The notes below the pieces were generated by a model. That model made no database searches. It had not been told where the DNA came from and saw only the letters and a program-made list of their open reading frames with translations. The position numbers were made by a program, and so were the translations under genes. A DNA stretch of 5,706 nt from Desulfobacteraceae bacterium (GTDB lineage: Bacteria; Desulfobacterota; Desulfobacteria; Desulfobacterales; JAUWMJ01). The stretch is taken from the NCBI GenBank assembly GCA_030612225.1, contig JAUWOH010000222.1, positions 1 to 5,706 of the forward strand. The letters run 5' to 3'. Of the stretch, positions 1 to 5,706 are shown piece by piece. Positions within the stretch are counted from its first letter, which is position 1, and the number at the start of each line of letters is the position of its first letter.

Positions 1-2034
1 GCAAAGTAAGGTAACACTTAAACCGATTATGAGCACCATTTTTGTAAATGTTGATGACAAAAGATCCCCAAGCCTTTTTGAAAAGAATTTCGGATCAAAC
101 AGCTTTGCCGTCTGACTTGATGCATATTTTGCATAAAAAGCTTCAGCATTATAAGCGCTGCCCGGAGTCAATGTTAAAAACTGGATCCATTTTGGTCCAT
201 CAGGGTTTTTATTGTGGGATATTCCCAGAAGCGAATAAAATTTTTCCGGAATATCACCCGAAATAGTATCAGAATTACTGTAAGATTTATGAATTGCATT
301 ATAGAAAGGATCAAAGGCTTTTTGTGCAAAGCCTAAATCGACAGAGACTTTTTGTATTGTGTCTTTTAATTCTTGCACTCTCTTTTTGTCCCAGAAATTC
401 TTCCATGCAGAAAAATTTTCTCTCGCCCTTTCCTCCCCGGGAAAAATCATGGACGGAACAAAAGCAGCATCCAAAACTCCTGAAACCTTTTCATGTTCCA
501 GCATTTTTGAAAGTTTATCACCTTTTTTCTGAAGTTGGCTAACATTCGATCCTTCTGTAAGCAAAAATATTTTGGAAAAAATATTACCCCATACACCTGT
601 AACCAGACCTTCAGCGGCCTTTGTTTCTTTGCTTACTGTATTCATTGACTTGAGATCCACATGGAAAACAGGTTTTGCAAAACAAAGCATAACCATTGCA
701 AAGGCAAGTGCTGCCCAGGCTTTATATTTTCCACCGGTTAGAGCAAGTTTCCCGGTCACATCCATAAGCAGCCGGGATCTCACCTTTTTCGCAGGCGGCA
801 TTGATGGAAACATCATGGGGAAAACCGTATGAACAAATATAAAAGAACAGGCTATGCCGAATGCTGCGAACTGGCCGATTTGTGCAAGAATTGGAAAACC
901 GCTGATGCAAAGAACTAAAAAAGCACCCACAGTTGTAAGCGTTGAAAGCAAGCCGACAGCCCAAACCTCTTTTGCTGCATCTCTGCCGCTGGTTTCATGG
1001 TGGCGATCAAGAAATAGAAGATAAGCTATGCCATGGTCAACAGTAATTGAAATAATTGCCCCACCAAAGCCGATTGTCAGAGCGGAAATGGATTTATTAA
1101 AAAGGGAAAATAAAAAGAATGCAACCATGGTTCCTGCCACTGCCGGTAAAAACGAGAGCAAACCAATATACGGTCTCGGAAAAGCTAGGATAAGCAAAAT
1201 CGCAATTCCGATAATTGAAAATAAAACAGCTTTTTTTATATCTCTTTTTGCTATTATTTCATTGTCAAGAGCAGCCCTGTATGCACCTACAGGGGTCAGG
1301 GTAAATTTATATTCCTGCGAAGAATATTTTTCATTCAGCATTCGGGATAATTTTTTTATCAGCTTTGTTGCTTCCCTGGCAAAGGTGTTATCGGTTCCGG
1401 AAGCTATCGGTGTGGCAATTAAGAGAAGATGCCTGCCATCTGATGACAAAAGTTGTCCCCTGTAAATTTTTGCATTCTGCGATGGAAAAAGATGTGATAA
1501 TCCGGCGAGAATAATATTTCTTAAACCAAGAGGATCGGCTGCAATCAGTTCAGACTGCCCGATTCCATCGAGATTAAGCAGACGAGAATAATTTTCTTCA
1601 AGTTTGTTATTAACCTGCTTTGATTCAAGAAGCGGTTTCACCTTGTTCTTTAAATCCTGTTCAGTAAAGAGTACCGGCAAATTCTTTATGATATGAAAAA
1701 TCAGCTCAGGCACCATGTTTTGAATCTCTTTCATCCCGGTACTTTTAAAGAGCCCGCTTGCCATCAGTTCTTTTTCAATAAACTGCCCTGCTTCAACAAG
1801 AACATCAGGGTCTTTCAATATCTTTTCCAAAGCTATATCAATAACAACCTGATCCCCGGCAGGATGATTCATTATGATATATCCGGCATCTGATACTACG
1901 GGGTCACTTTGCGGCAGAGTTTTAACGATATCGGTGTCGATTTTCAGCCGGTAAAAACCGATACAAAAGAGACCTGCGACTGCCGCAGCAAGAAGAAGAA
2001 CTATTGGAAAATTAAAAGAGGGTTTTTTTTGCAT
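1..2034 (-). CDS. RND/MMPL-family predicted exporter, C-terminus cut by window edge
   Basis: One uninterrupted minus-strand frame of 678 codons runs from an ATG at 2034 off the left edge. Residues 11-28 form a first membrane helix. A large, mostly hydrophilic and presumably periplasmic domain covers about 30-265. A cluster of hydrophobic helices fills about 268-410. It includes ISITVDHGIAYLLF (329-342), which matches the TM4 region of MMPL/RND pumps where a conserved Asp (here D333) serves proton coupling. Another helix lies at about 438-453, a second periplasmic domain at 455-660, and the next helix begins near 665. This half-repeat order is that of RND exporters. The family usually has about 770-850 residues, so roughly 100-170 are missing. 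Members in aryl polyene and related clusters are thought to move lipid products out of the inner membrane. The substrate here is inferred from the neighbours, not shown. No good Shine-Dalgarno precedes the ATG. The frame is open upstream to a TGA at 2098-2100, so a TTG start inside the repeat is possible but less likely. Confidence 0.9.
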   Translation of the reverse strand, partial: MQKKPSFNFPIVLLLAAAVAGLFCIGFYRLKIDTDIVKTLPQSDPVVSDAGYIIMNHPAGDQVVIDIALEKILKDPDVLVEAGQFIEKELMASGLFKSTGMKEIQNMVPELIFHIIKNLPVLFTEQDLKNKVKPLLESKQVNNKLEENYSRLLNLDGIGQSELIAADPLGLRNIILAGLSHLFPSQNAKIYRGQLLSSDGRHLLLIATPIASGTDNTFAREATKLIKKLSRMLNEKYSSQEYKFTLTPVGAYRAALDNEIIAKRDIKKAVLFSIIGIAILLILAFPRPYIGLLSFLPAVAGTMVAFFLFSLFNKSISALTIGFGGAIISITVDHGIAYLLFLDRHHETSGRDAAKEVWAVGLLSTLTTVGAFLVLCISGFPILAQIGQFAAFGIACSFIFVHTVFPMMFPSMPPAKKVRSRLLMDVTGKLALTGGKYKAWAALAFAMVMLCFAKPVFHVDLKSMNTVSKETKAAEGLVTGVWGNIFSKIFLLTEGSNVSQLQKKGDKLSKMLEHEKVSGVLDAAFVPSMIFPGEERARENFSAWKNFWDKKRVQELKDTIQKVSVDLGFAQKAFDPFYNAIHKSYSNSDTISGDIPEKFYSLLGISHNKNPDGPKWIQFLTLTPGSAYNAEAFYAKYASSQTAKLFDPKFFSKRLGDLLSSTFTKMVLIIGLSVTLLC

Positions 2035-2040
2035 GTAAGG

Positions 2041-2070
2041 ATTATAACCGTTTCCTGGAGACCTTTGCAA
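2041..2070 (-). promoter_or_regulatory. Possible hybrid promoter for the exporter gene, -35 inside the mobile repeat
   Basis: On the minus strand TTGCAA (2070-2065) is followed after 18 bases by a perfect TATAAT (2046-2041). The -35 box lies in and next to the terminal inverted repeat of the 142-bp element. The -10 box lies in the flanking DNA. A start 6-8 bases past the -10 box would fall at about 2033-2035, on the exporter ATG, implying a leaderless or nearly leaderless message. This fits the lack of a Shine-Dalgarno at a suitable distance. It is a motif match only. Confidence 0.35.
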
Positions 2071-2199
2071 AACGGCACTTTTTGCCCGATTTCTGCGTCA
2101 GGCTCAAATTTCAATCCTCGAAATATTCTATATATTCCTGTGGTTGAAATTTTCGCCTTCCTTGAACTCGAACAGAAATTACCATTTTTCAAAGGTCTC
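2058..2199. mobile_element. 142-bp MITE-like palindromic element
   Basis: The ends are perfect 10-bp inverted repeats, GAGACCTTTG at 2058-2067 and its complement at 2190-2199. The interior continues as an imperfect palindrome about the same centre (about 2128.5): AAATTTCAA at 2106-2114 pairs with TTGAAATTT at 2144-2152, and the middle is AATAT/ATATT-rich. There is no room for a transposase, so it would be a non-autonomous element mobilised in trans. The flanks TCCTG (2053-2057) and TTCTG (2200-2204) are similar but not identical, so a target duplication is only suggested. It occupies nearly the whole gap between the glycosyltransferase and the exporter. Either transcript would fold into a long hairpin. 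It could alternatively be a REP/BIME-like extragenic palindrome. Confidence 0.7.
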
Positions 2200-2929
2200 T
2201 TCTGATAAACGACGGAATAAATATTCTTTGTATTATAAGTCTTGAAAACGTTTGAGCGTTTCGTAAAAAATCGACAACTCCACGATAGTGGGAAACCCGT
2301 TTTCCCCTTGGTTGATACGTCACGCTGACAGGTGTTTCTATTACCGGAATTTTTTTCCATCCAGCCTTTGCAAGAATTTCAACTTCAAACTGGAATCTTT
2401 TGGATTTGACATTTAAATTCATTGATTCAGGTAATGGATATATCCGAAATCCGCTCTGGGAATCAGTCATTTTAGGGCCGCCTGCGAGCAGCACCCAGAA
2501 GTTTGAAAACTTACGTCCGAACCGGCTTGCCCAACGGACATTTTTTCCTGACATCCCTTTCCTTATTCCAACCATGACAGGTCTTTGGCCATCGGGGATA
2601 GCCCTTATTAAATTTATAGCGTCTTCAGGATTATGCTGTCCATCCGCATCTATAGTTATTGCCCAATTAGTGATTTTAGACGCTTCGGCCCATCCTGTCA
2701 TGAGAGCCGACCCCTTACCCGTATTTACCTTATGGCGCAAAAGCTTTATTTCTTTAATTTTTTTTATTTTTTCAAATGTTGAATCAGTGGACCCGTCATC
2801 TACAACAAAAACCGGAATCTTTAATTTCAGGGCTTTTCCAATAACATCGCAAACTTCCTGCTCGTGATTATAAACAGGAATGACAAAAGAAAATTTGCCT
2901 TTTTTATGGATTTCCGATTGCAGAGACAT
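2189..2929 (-). CDS. Family 2 glycosyltransferase (dolichyl-phosphate mannosyltransferase-like)
   Basis: A cytoplasmic 246-residue GT-A fold enzyme, predicted to transfer a sugar from a nucleotide sugar to a lipid or polyprenyl-phosphate acceptor. The order of motifs is typical: FVIPVYNHE (15-23) opens the nucleotide-binding half, VDDGSTDS (43-50) holds the nucleotide-contacting Asp pair, NTGKGSAL (69-76) follows, DADGQHNPED (95-104) carries the metal-binding DxD-type motif, and DSQSGFRIY (156-164) matches the acceptor-side SGFR motif of this subfamily. FEVEIL (181-186) is also characteristic. There is no C-terminal membrane anchor. I chose the ATG at 2929 over the TTG one codon upstream (2932) because TGATG lets the kinase-fusion stop overlap this start by one base, a common arrangement for translational coupling. 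The last residues (RDL) and the TGA stop lie inside the 142-bp repeat, so the original C-terminus was probably slightly different. Sugar and acceptor cannot be read from the sequence. Confidence 0.93.
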   Translation of the reverse strand: MSLQSEIHKKGKFSFVIPVYNHEQEVCDVIGKALKLKIPVFVVDDGSTDSTFEKIKKIKEIKLLRHKVNTGKGSALMTGWAEASKITNWAITIDADGQHNPEDAINLIRAIPDGQRPVMVGIRKGMSGKNVRWASRFGRKFSNFWVLLAGGPKMTDSQSGFRIYPLPESMNLNVKSKRFQFEVEILAKAGWKKIPVIETPVSVTYQPRGKRVSHYRGVVDFLRNAQTFSRLIIQRIFIPSFIRRDL

Positions 2930-4644
2930 CAATGCTCAGGTAAGAAAGAAAGCACCCATGTTCCGGGACCTGTATGAACGCTTGTAGTTAAAGAAAGAGG
3001 TTGCAGTATGATCTCACATAACGGCAGGAGTTTCAGTATTTCTTCTTTGACAGACTTCTCTACCCAGGATAGATTGTCAGTATATTGCAGCATAATAAGA
3101 GGTGATGAATCAGGATTCAGGGTTTTTTCTATCTTTTCAAGGGCAAATTTCAGTTGCCCTTCCCTATTCCGCGCTGTTCCAACTTTTTTTACACCTTCGG
3201 ATGTCGGCCTGACGATTGGCTTTACCTTAAACATATCACCAAAAACCGCACTGGTTTTGGATAGCCTTCCCCCTGCAGCAAGGTATTTAAGTCTGTCCAG
3301 AAACATATACTCATCACTAATATCAACAGCTCTTTTCGCATACCTGATGACGGAATCGGAATCATCAGACTTCATTGCATACCTTGCCGTTGCAATTACA
3401 ATAATACCAAGGCGACCTGCAGCAACGCCCGTGTCAATCACTGTCAGTCTGTTATCAGGATCATTTTTTTTCTTCCATCCTCTGACAACATCATAGTTTC
3501 CGGTATAAAAAGATCCGACACAAATGTATAATACCTTTTGATACTGGGCTAAAAGTCTTTGATAGTACTGATGACGTTCAAATACAGACGCCTGGGATGT
3601 CGAAACCTTTACTCCGTCTCTCATGGATTTATAGAGTTCTGATGAGGGGAAATGCGTTTCCGGCATAGATTTATCACCGGCAATTACATAGCTGTCAAGA
3701 AGTGTAAACCCCAAATTGTCGGAATCTTCCCGGGTCAAGGAACCGGCTGCATCCGTCATAATATGGATGGCTTTGTGCTTACTTTTCCGCTTGAATTTTT
3801 TAATCTGGCGGTCCATATTATCATCTGTCCAGTTAACAACATCGCCTATAGATTCGATTTTCTTTCTTGCTTCCACCATGTTGTCCGTATGCAAATGAAC
3901 CTTTATATAATCATTATGTTCAATTACGACCACGCTTTCGCCATATTCCGAAAGGCTGCTGATATTCCCCCGTTTGGTATTATCAAACCGAACTACTGTA
4001 TCAACGCAATATCCTGCTTCGGTTTCTTCCTGAAATGAGGATGATACCTGAAGAAAGCCTTTGAATTTTTTAGTAATCGGAATTAGATTTTCCTGCCTGC
4101 CGATAAGACTGTTAAAAAAGCTTTCAAGAAATATATACATTCCGAGTGCACCGGAGTCGACCACCCCTGCCTGCTTCAGCTTTGGAAGAATCATATTGGT
4201 TGACAATGTCGCCTTTTCAAGATGAGTTGTTACCTGTGAAACATATTTATTTTTATCGTCGGTTTTATCCTTTTTTAGAAATTCAGCCAGTTCATCAAAA
4301 ATCGTAAGCATTGTCCCAGCCACAGGTTTATGAACGGCCTGCCACGCTCTGTCTCTTCCCGATTCAGCTGCCGCGGGAAGGTCTGCAAATGAATCGGCCT
4401 GCAGGAATCCGGAAAAAAACCGGGCCGCAATATTTCCTGAATTTCCACGGGCTGAAAGTAAAAGCCTGTTAATTACATTTTCAGTATCCTTATTAAGCTG
4501 CCTGAGCGGGGTCATGCTTATAATCAGATTGCGACCTGTATCCCCATCGGCAACAGGAAAAACATTAATTTCATCCAGGATATCAGACCATGCAGCTACC
4601 CTTTCAACTCCTGATATAAACGCTTTCTTAAAATCATGTGTCAT
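2929..4644 (-). CDS. Fatty acid kinase-like fusion: DhaL/DAK2 + FakA middle domain + DegV/FakB domain
   Basis: This 571-residue protein combines parts that in Firmicutes form the separate FakA kinase and FakB fatty-acid carrier. Residues 1-190 are a DhaL/DAK2 nucleotide-binding domain: NVFPVADGDTG (27-37, metal-binding D33 and D35), ARGNSG (65-70), GTML (110-113), AGVVDSGALG (159-168). Residues about 205-285 resemble the FakA middle domain, keeping GYC (C213) and KVHLHTDN (H250, H252), the Cys and His positions reported to bind zinc in FakA. Residues about 291-569 are a DegV/EDD domain: IMTDAAGSL (295-303), STSQAS (348-353), IDTGVAAG (403-410), LAAGGRLSK (455-463), KPIV (475-478) and HTGPG (557-561). 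The Ser/Thr and His positions that hold the fatty acid carboxylate in FakB are kept. FakA is normally about 550 residues and FakB about 280, so the DegV part replaces FakA's own C-terminal domain. Predicted reaction: ATP-dependent phosphorylation of a bound acyl chain; the true substrate is unknown. A weak TTAGGG ribosome site lies 9 bases before the ATG. Confidence 0.92.
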   Translation of the reverse strand: MTHDFKKAFISGVERVAAWSDILDEINVFPVADGDTGRNLIISMTPLRQLNKDTENVINRLLLSARGNSGNIAARFFSGFLQADSFADLPAAAESGRDRAWQAVHKPVAGTMLTIFDELAEFLKKDKTDDKNKYVSQVTTHLEKATLSTNMILPKLKQAGVVDSGALGMYIFLESFFNSLIGRQENLIPITKKFKGFLQVSSSFQEETEAGYCVDTVVRFDNTKRGNISSLSEYGESVVVIEHNDYIKVHLHTDNMVEARKKIESIGDVVNWTDDNMDRQIKKFKRKSKHKAIHIMTDAAGSLTREDSDNLGFTLLDSYVIAGDKSMPETHFPSSELYKSMRDGVKVSTSQASVFERHQYYQRLLAQYQKVLYICVGSFYTGNYDVVRGWKKKNDPDNRLTVIDTGVAAGRLGIIVIATARYAMKSDDSDSVIRYAKRAVDISDEYMFLDRLKYLAAGGRLSKTSAVFGDMFKVKPIVRPTSEGVKKVGTARNREGQLKFALEKIEKTLNPDSSPLIMLQYTDNLSWVEKSVKEEILKLLPLCEIILQPLSLTTSVHTGPGTWVLSFLPEH

Positions 4645-4680
4645 AAGCTAAAACCCTAACCCGGATAAACCGGAACCTAA

Positions 4681-4800
4681 TTGACTATTGATTATTGAAG
4701 ATTGAATATTTGTGGATGTCGCTTCGCTCTGTCATTTTTTTAAAATTGATCCGCCGGAAGCGGACCTTAAATAGTCAATCTTCGATCGACAATCTTCAAT
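4681..4800. repeat. Inverted copies of two short motifs in the gap between thioesterase and kinase fusion
   Basis: TTGACTATT (4681-4689) recurs inverted as AATAGTCAA (4770-4778). ATTGAAGATTG (4694-4704) recurs inverted as CAATCTTCAAT (4790-4800). The pairs cross rather than nest, so this is not one simple stem but two inverted copies of a repeat unit in which the motif order has changed. A short hairpin TCCGC/GCGGA with a 5-base loop lies between them (about 4750-4764). It has no U-run in a position to act as a terminator. The block fills most of the 220-bp gap. The rest, 4801-4864, is AT-rich, and I see no clear terminator or promoter there. Confidence 0.55.
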
Positions 4801-4864
4801 CATTTGGAGACGGTGAAAATATTTCAATCCAATTTATTTGACACCAAATGCAAAAAAATAACTT

Positions 4865-5284
4865 TTAAGGTACTAATGCCTTTCTAATTTTTTCTGGGAT
4901 TTCAAACATAATTTCCATTTCGGGATATTCCACGGCAACCTGTTCTCCTCTTCCTTTCGTACAAACCTTGCTACTACCAAGTCGTCTTATCTCAAAATCG
5001 ATAACAATCTTTATTTGAGCTTCAACAACTGTTGCCTTACATGTAAAAGTATCGTTGTACTGCAGGGGAATGATATGCTTGGTAGATGTTTTTGTGAGCG
5101 GAAATAAATAGTTAGTCTTTTTATAAAACTCATAAAGATCAATGCCCGCACTACTGAACAATCCGAATCTTGCAATATCAAAATATTTTAAATAATTACC
5201 ATGCCAGACGATATGCATGGGGTCCAGATCGTGAAAAGGGACAGTCAGCTTCACTTCATAACTTATTTGTTTATTATTATTCAT
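4865..5284 (-). CDS. Hotdog-fold acyl-CoA/ACP thioesterase, 4HBT/YbgC-like
   Basis: A 139-residue single-domain protein of the usual family length (about 130-150), predicted to hydrolyse an acyl- or aryl-thioester (CoA or ACP) in the cytoplasm. The N-terminal signature VPFHDLDPMHIVWHGNYLKY (15-34), followed by FDIAR (35-39), matches the 4-hydroxybenzoyl-CoA thioesterase family. D21 aligns with the catalytic Asp17 of the Pseudomonas enzyme. The VWHGNYLKYF form is, from memory, typical of thioesterases in aryl polyene and related clusters. The middle and C-terminal strands (FTCKATVVEAQIKIVIDFEIRR split around 80-101, then RGEQVAVEYPE at about 112-122) and the ending IPEKIRKAL are also family-like. 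The ATG at 5284 gives a normal N-terminus, but the Shine-Dalgarno is poor (GAACGG about 11 bases upstream). It is the first visible gene of the minus-strand block, 220 bases before the kinase fusion, with no obvious terminator between them. The exact substrate is unknown. Confidence 0.9.
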   Translation of the reverse strand: MNNNKQISYEVKLTVPFHDLDPMHIVWHGNYLKYFDIARFGLFSSAGIDLYEFYKKTNYLFPLTKTSTKHIIPLQYNDTFTCKATVVEAQIKIVIDFEIRRLGSSKVCTKGRGEQVAVEYPEMEIMFEIPEKIRKALVP

Positions 5285-5288
5285 ATTT

Positions 5289-5514
5289 GTAACCGTTCAC
5301 AGGTTCAGTGTTCACCGTTCATGGTTAAGAGTAAAAAAAGCATAAAAGACCCAAAGTTCTGGTTGAAGATGGACATTTTCCAAGTCGTTGCCACGCTAAA
5401 CTTTGGATTAGGCCTATCGGAAATGACCCTTTTTTACAAATACACGTTCTTAATGCAGGCCGGAGACGAAAACGGAACTTTGAACCTTTGAACGTTGAAC
5501 CCTTGAACGGTTAC
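5289..5514. mobile_element. 226-bp non-autonomous repeat element with inverted GTTCA arrays
   Basis: The ends are perfect 11-bp inverted repeats, GTAACCGTTCA at 5289-5299 and its complement at 5504-5514. Inward of each end the pattern continues as GTTCA units every 7-8 bases: 5295, 5303, 5310 and 5317 on the left; complements (TGAAC) at 5481, 5489, 5496 and 5504 on the right. The core (about 5322-5470) shows no transposase. A 56-codon plus-strand frame (5321-5491) starts in the left array and ends in the right one, with no ribosome site. The element begins 4 bases upstream of the thioesterase start codon, so it forms most or all of that gene's leader. It could be a MITE or another kind of extragenic repeat; no target duplication is clear. 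Confidence 0.6.
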
Positions 5515-5525
5515 TGGAATTGGAC

Positions 5526-5554
5526 ATTTAAAACTTATTTTAAATAAAAATCAA
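5526..5554 (-). promoter_or_regulatory. Weak candidate promoter for the thioesterase-led block
   Basis: On the minus strand TTGATT (5554-5549) is followed after 17 bases by TTAAAT (5531-5526). The surroundings (5515-5610) are very AT-rich, so such matches arise easily by chance. If real, the message would carry the whole 226-bp repeat as its 5' leader. Confidence 0.2.
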
Positions 5555-5578
5555 CAAATAATAAAAAATTTAACAAAG

Positions 5579-5607
5579 TATTGCCTTTTTTTAAAAAAGG
5601 GTATAAT
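5579..5607 (+). promoter_or_regulatory. Candidate promoter for the right-edge gene
   Basis: A perfect TATAAT lies at 5602-5607. TTGCCT at 5581-5586 gives a short 15-base spacer; TATTGC at 5579-5584 gives 17 but is a poorer -35 box. Between them lies an A/T palindrome, CC-T7-A6-GG (5584-5600), which could be an operator or simply curved DNA. Transcription would begin near 5614, leaving a leader of about 44 bases before the ATG at 5658. Confidence 0.45.
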
Positions 5608-5657
5608 TTATAGAGTTTATTTTGGAAGAAAATTATAATCTACATGCGAGGCAATAA

Positions 5658-5706
5658 ATGAAAATCGAAGAAGTTCCCCAGGAACGCGGAGCGATATCTG
5701 GTAATT
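5658..5706 (+). CDS. Start of a hypothetical protein, cut by the right window edge
   Basis: Only 16 codons are visible (MKIEEVPQERGAISGN), then the window ends. The start is well supported: GAGG (5648-5651) sits 6 bases before the ATG and a promoter-like TATAAT lies about 50 bases upstream. The opening resembles, from memory, small conserved hypothetical proteins of deltaproteobacteria that begin MKIEEVPQ, but this is not enough to name a family. It is divergent from the thioesterase block and probably independent of it. The N-terminus is hydrophilic with no signal peptide. Confidence 0.6.
   Translation, partial: MKIEEVPQERGAISGN

Noticed and set aside
48..832. Three plus-strand open frames of 72-86 codons
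   Set aside because: All are antisense to the exporter, which reads through without a stop on the minus strand.
1028..1465. Plus-strand open frame of 145 codons
   Set aside because: It lies opposite the exporter gene, which shows clear family motifs and membrane helices on the minus strand; the plus-strand product matches nothing I recognise.
2053..2204. Target site duplication TCCTG/TTCTG around the 142-bp element
   Set aside because: The two differ at one of five bases, so they cannot be told from chance.
2001..2360. Minus-strand open frame of 119 codons through the palindromic element
   Set aside because: It runs out of frame through the end of the glycosyltransferase, across the repeat and into the exporter start; it is best explained by a stop-free palindrome.
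2400..2867. Plus-strand open frame of 155 codons
   Set aside because: It is antisense to the glycosyltransferase, whose motifs are unmistakable.
3008..3496. Plus-strand open frame of 162 codons
   Set aside because: It is antisense to the DegV domain of the kinase fusion and has no recognisable domain.
3652..4038. Plus-strand open frame of 128 codons
   Set aside because: It is antisense to the middle domain of the kinase fusion.
4801..4864. Possible terminator after the thioesterase
   Set aside because: Only a 5-bp stem (ATTTG/CAAAT) is found, with no following U-run on the minus strand.
5289..5514. CRISPR-like array suggested by repeated GTTCA units
   Set aside because: The units are only 5 bases long at 7-8 base spacing and inverted between sides; there are no long identical repeats with unique spacers.

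Overview
The window holds a tight block of minus-strand genes that looks like part of a lipid or polyene assembly-and-export cluster. On the right lies an AT-rich divergent intergenic region and the first 16 codons of a plus-strand gene. Base composition is moderately AT-rich. The gene types, and intergenic regions filled with short palindromic repeats, suggest an anaerobic deltaproteobacterium of the Desulfobacterales kind. That is an inference from general resemblance; no rRNA or other marker gene is present to prove it.

Reading the minus strand from right to left (its direction of transcription): a 139-residue hotdog-fold acyl thioesterase (5284-4865); a 571-residue protein that joins a fatty-acid-kinase part (DhaL/DAK2 domain plus FakA-type middle domain) to a fatty-acid-binding DegV/FakB part (4644-2929); a family 2 glycosyltransferase whose start overlaps the previous stop by one base (2929-2189); and a large RND/MMPL-type exporter (2034 to the left edge, C-terminus cut off). 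A thioesterase, a GT2 transferase and an MMPL exporter recur together in aryl polyene and related gene clusters of Gram-negative bacteria. The unusual member is the kinase/acyl-carrier fusion. A working model is that the thioesterase frees an acyl chain, the fusion protein holds it and phosphorylates it, the glycosyltransferase adds a sugar to a lipid head, and the exporter moves the product out of the inner membrane. The ketosynthases, acyl carrier proteins, acyltransferases and LolA-like chaperone of such a pathway are not in view; if present they would lie to the left.

All three larger gaps contain repeats. A 142-bp, end-to-end imperfect palindrome (2058-2199) with 10-bp terminal inverted repeats sits between the glycosyltransferase and the exporter. 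It supplies the stop codon of the former and possibly the -35 box of a promoter for the latter. A 226-bp element (5289-5514) bounded by inverted arrays of GTTCA units lies just upstream of the thioesterase. The gap between the thioesterase and the kinase fusion carries inverted copies of two shorter motifs (4681-4800). A plus-strand promoter region and a good ribosome binding site precede the partial gene at the right edge.
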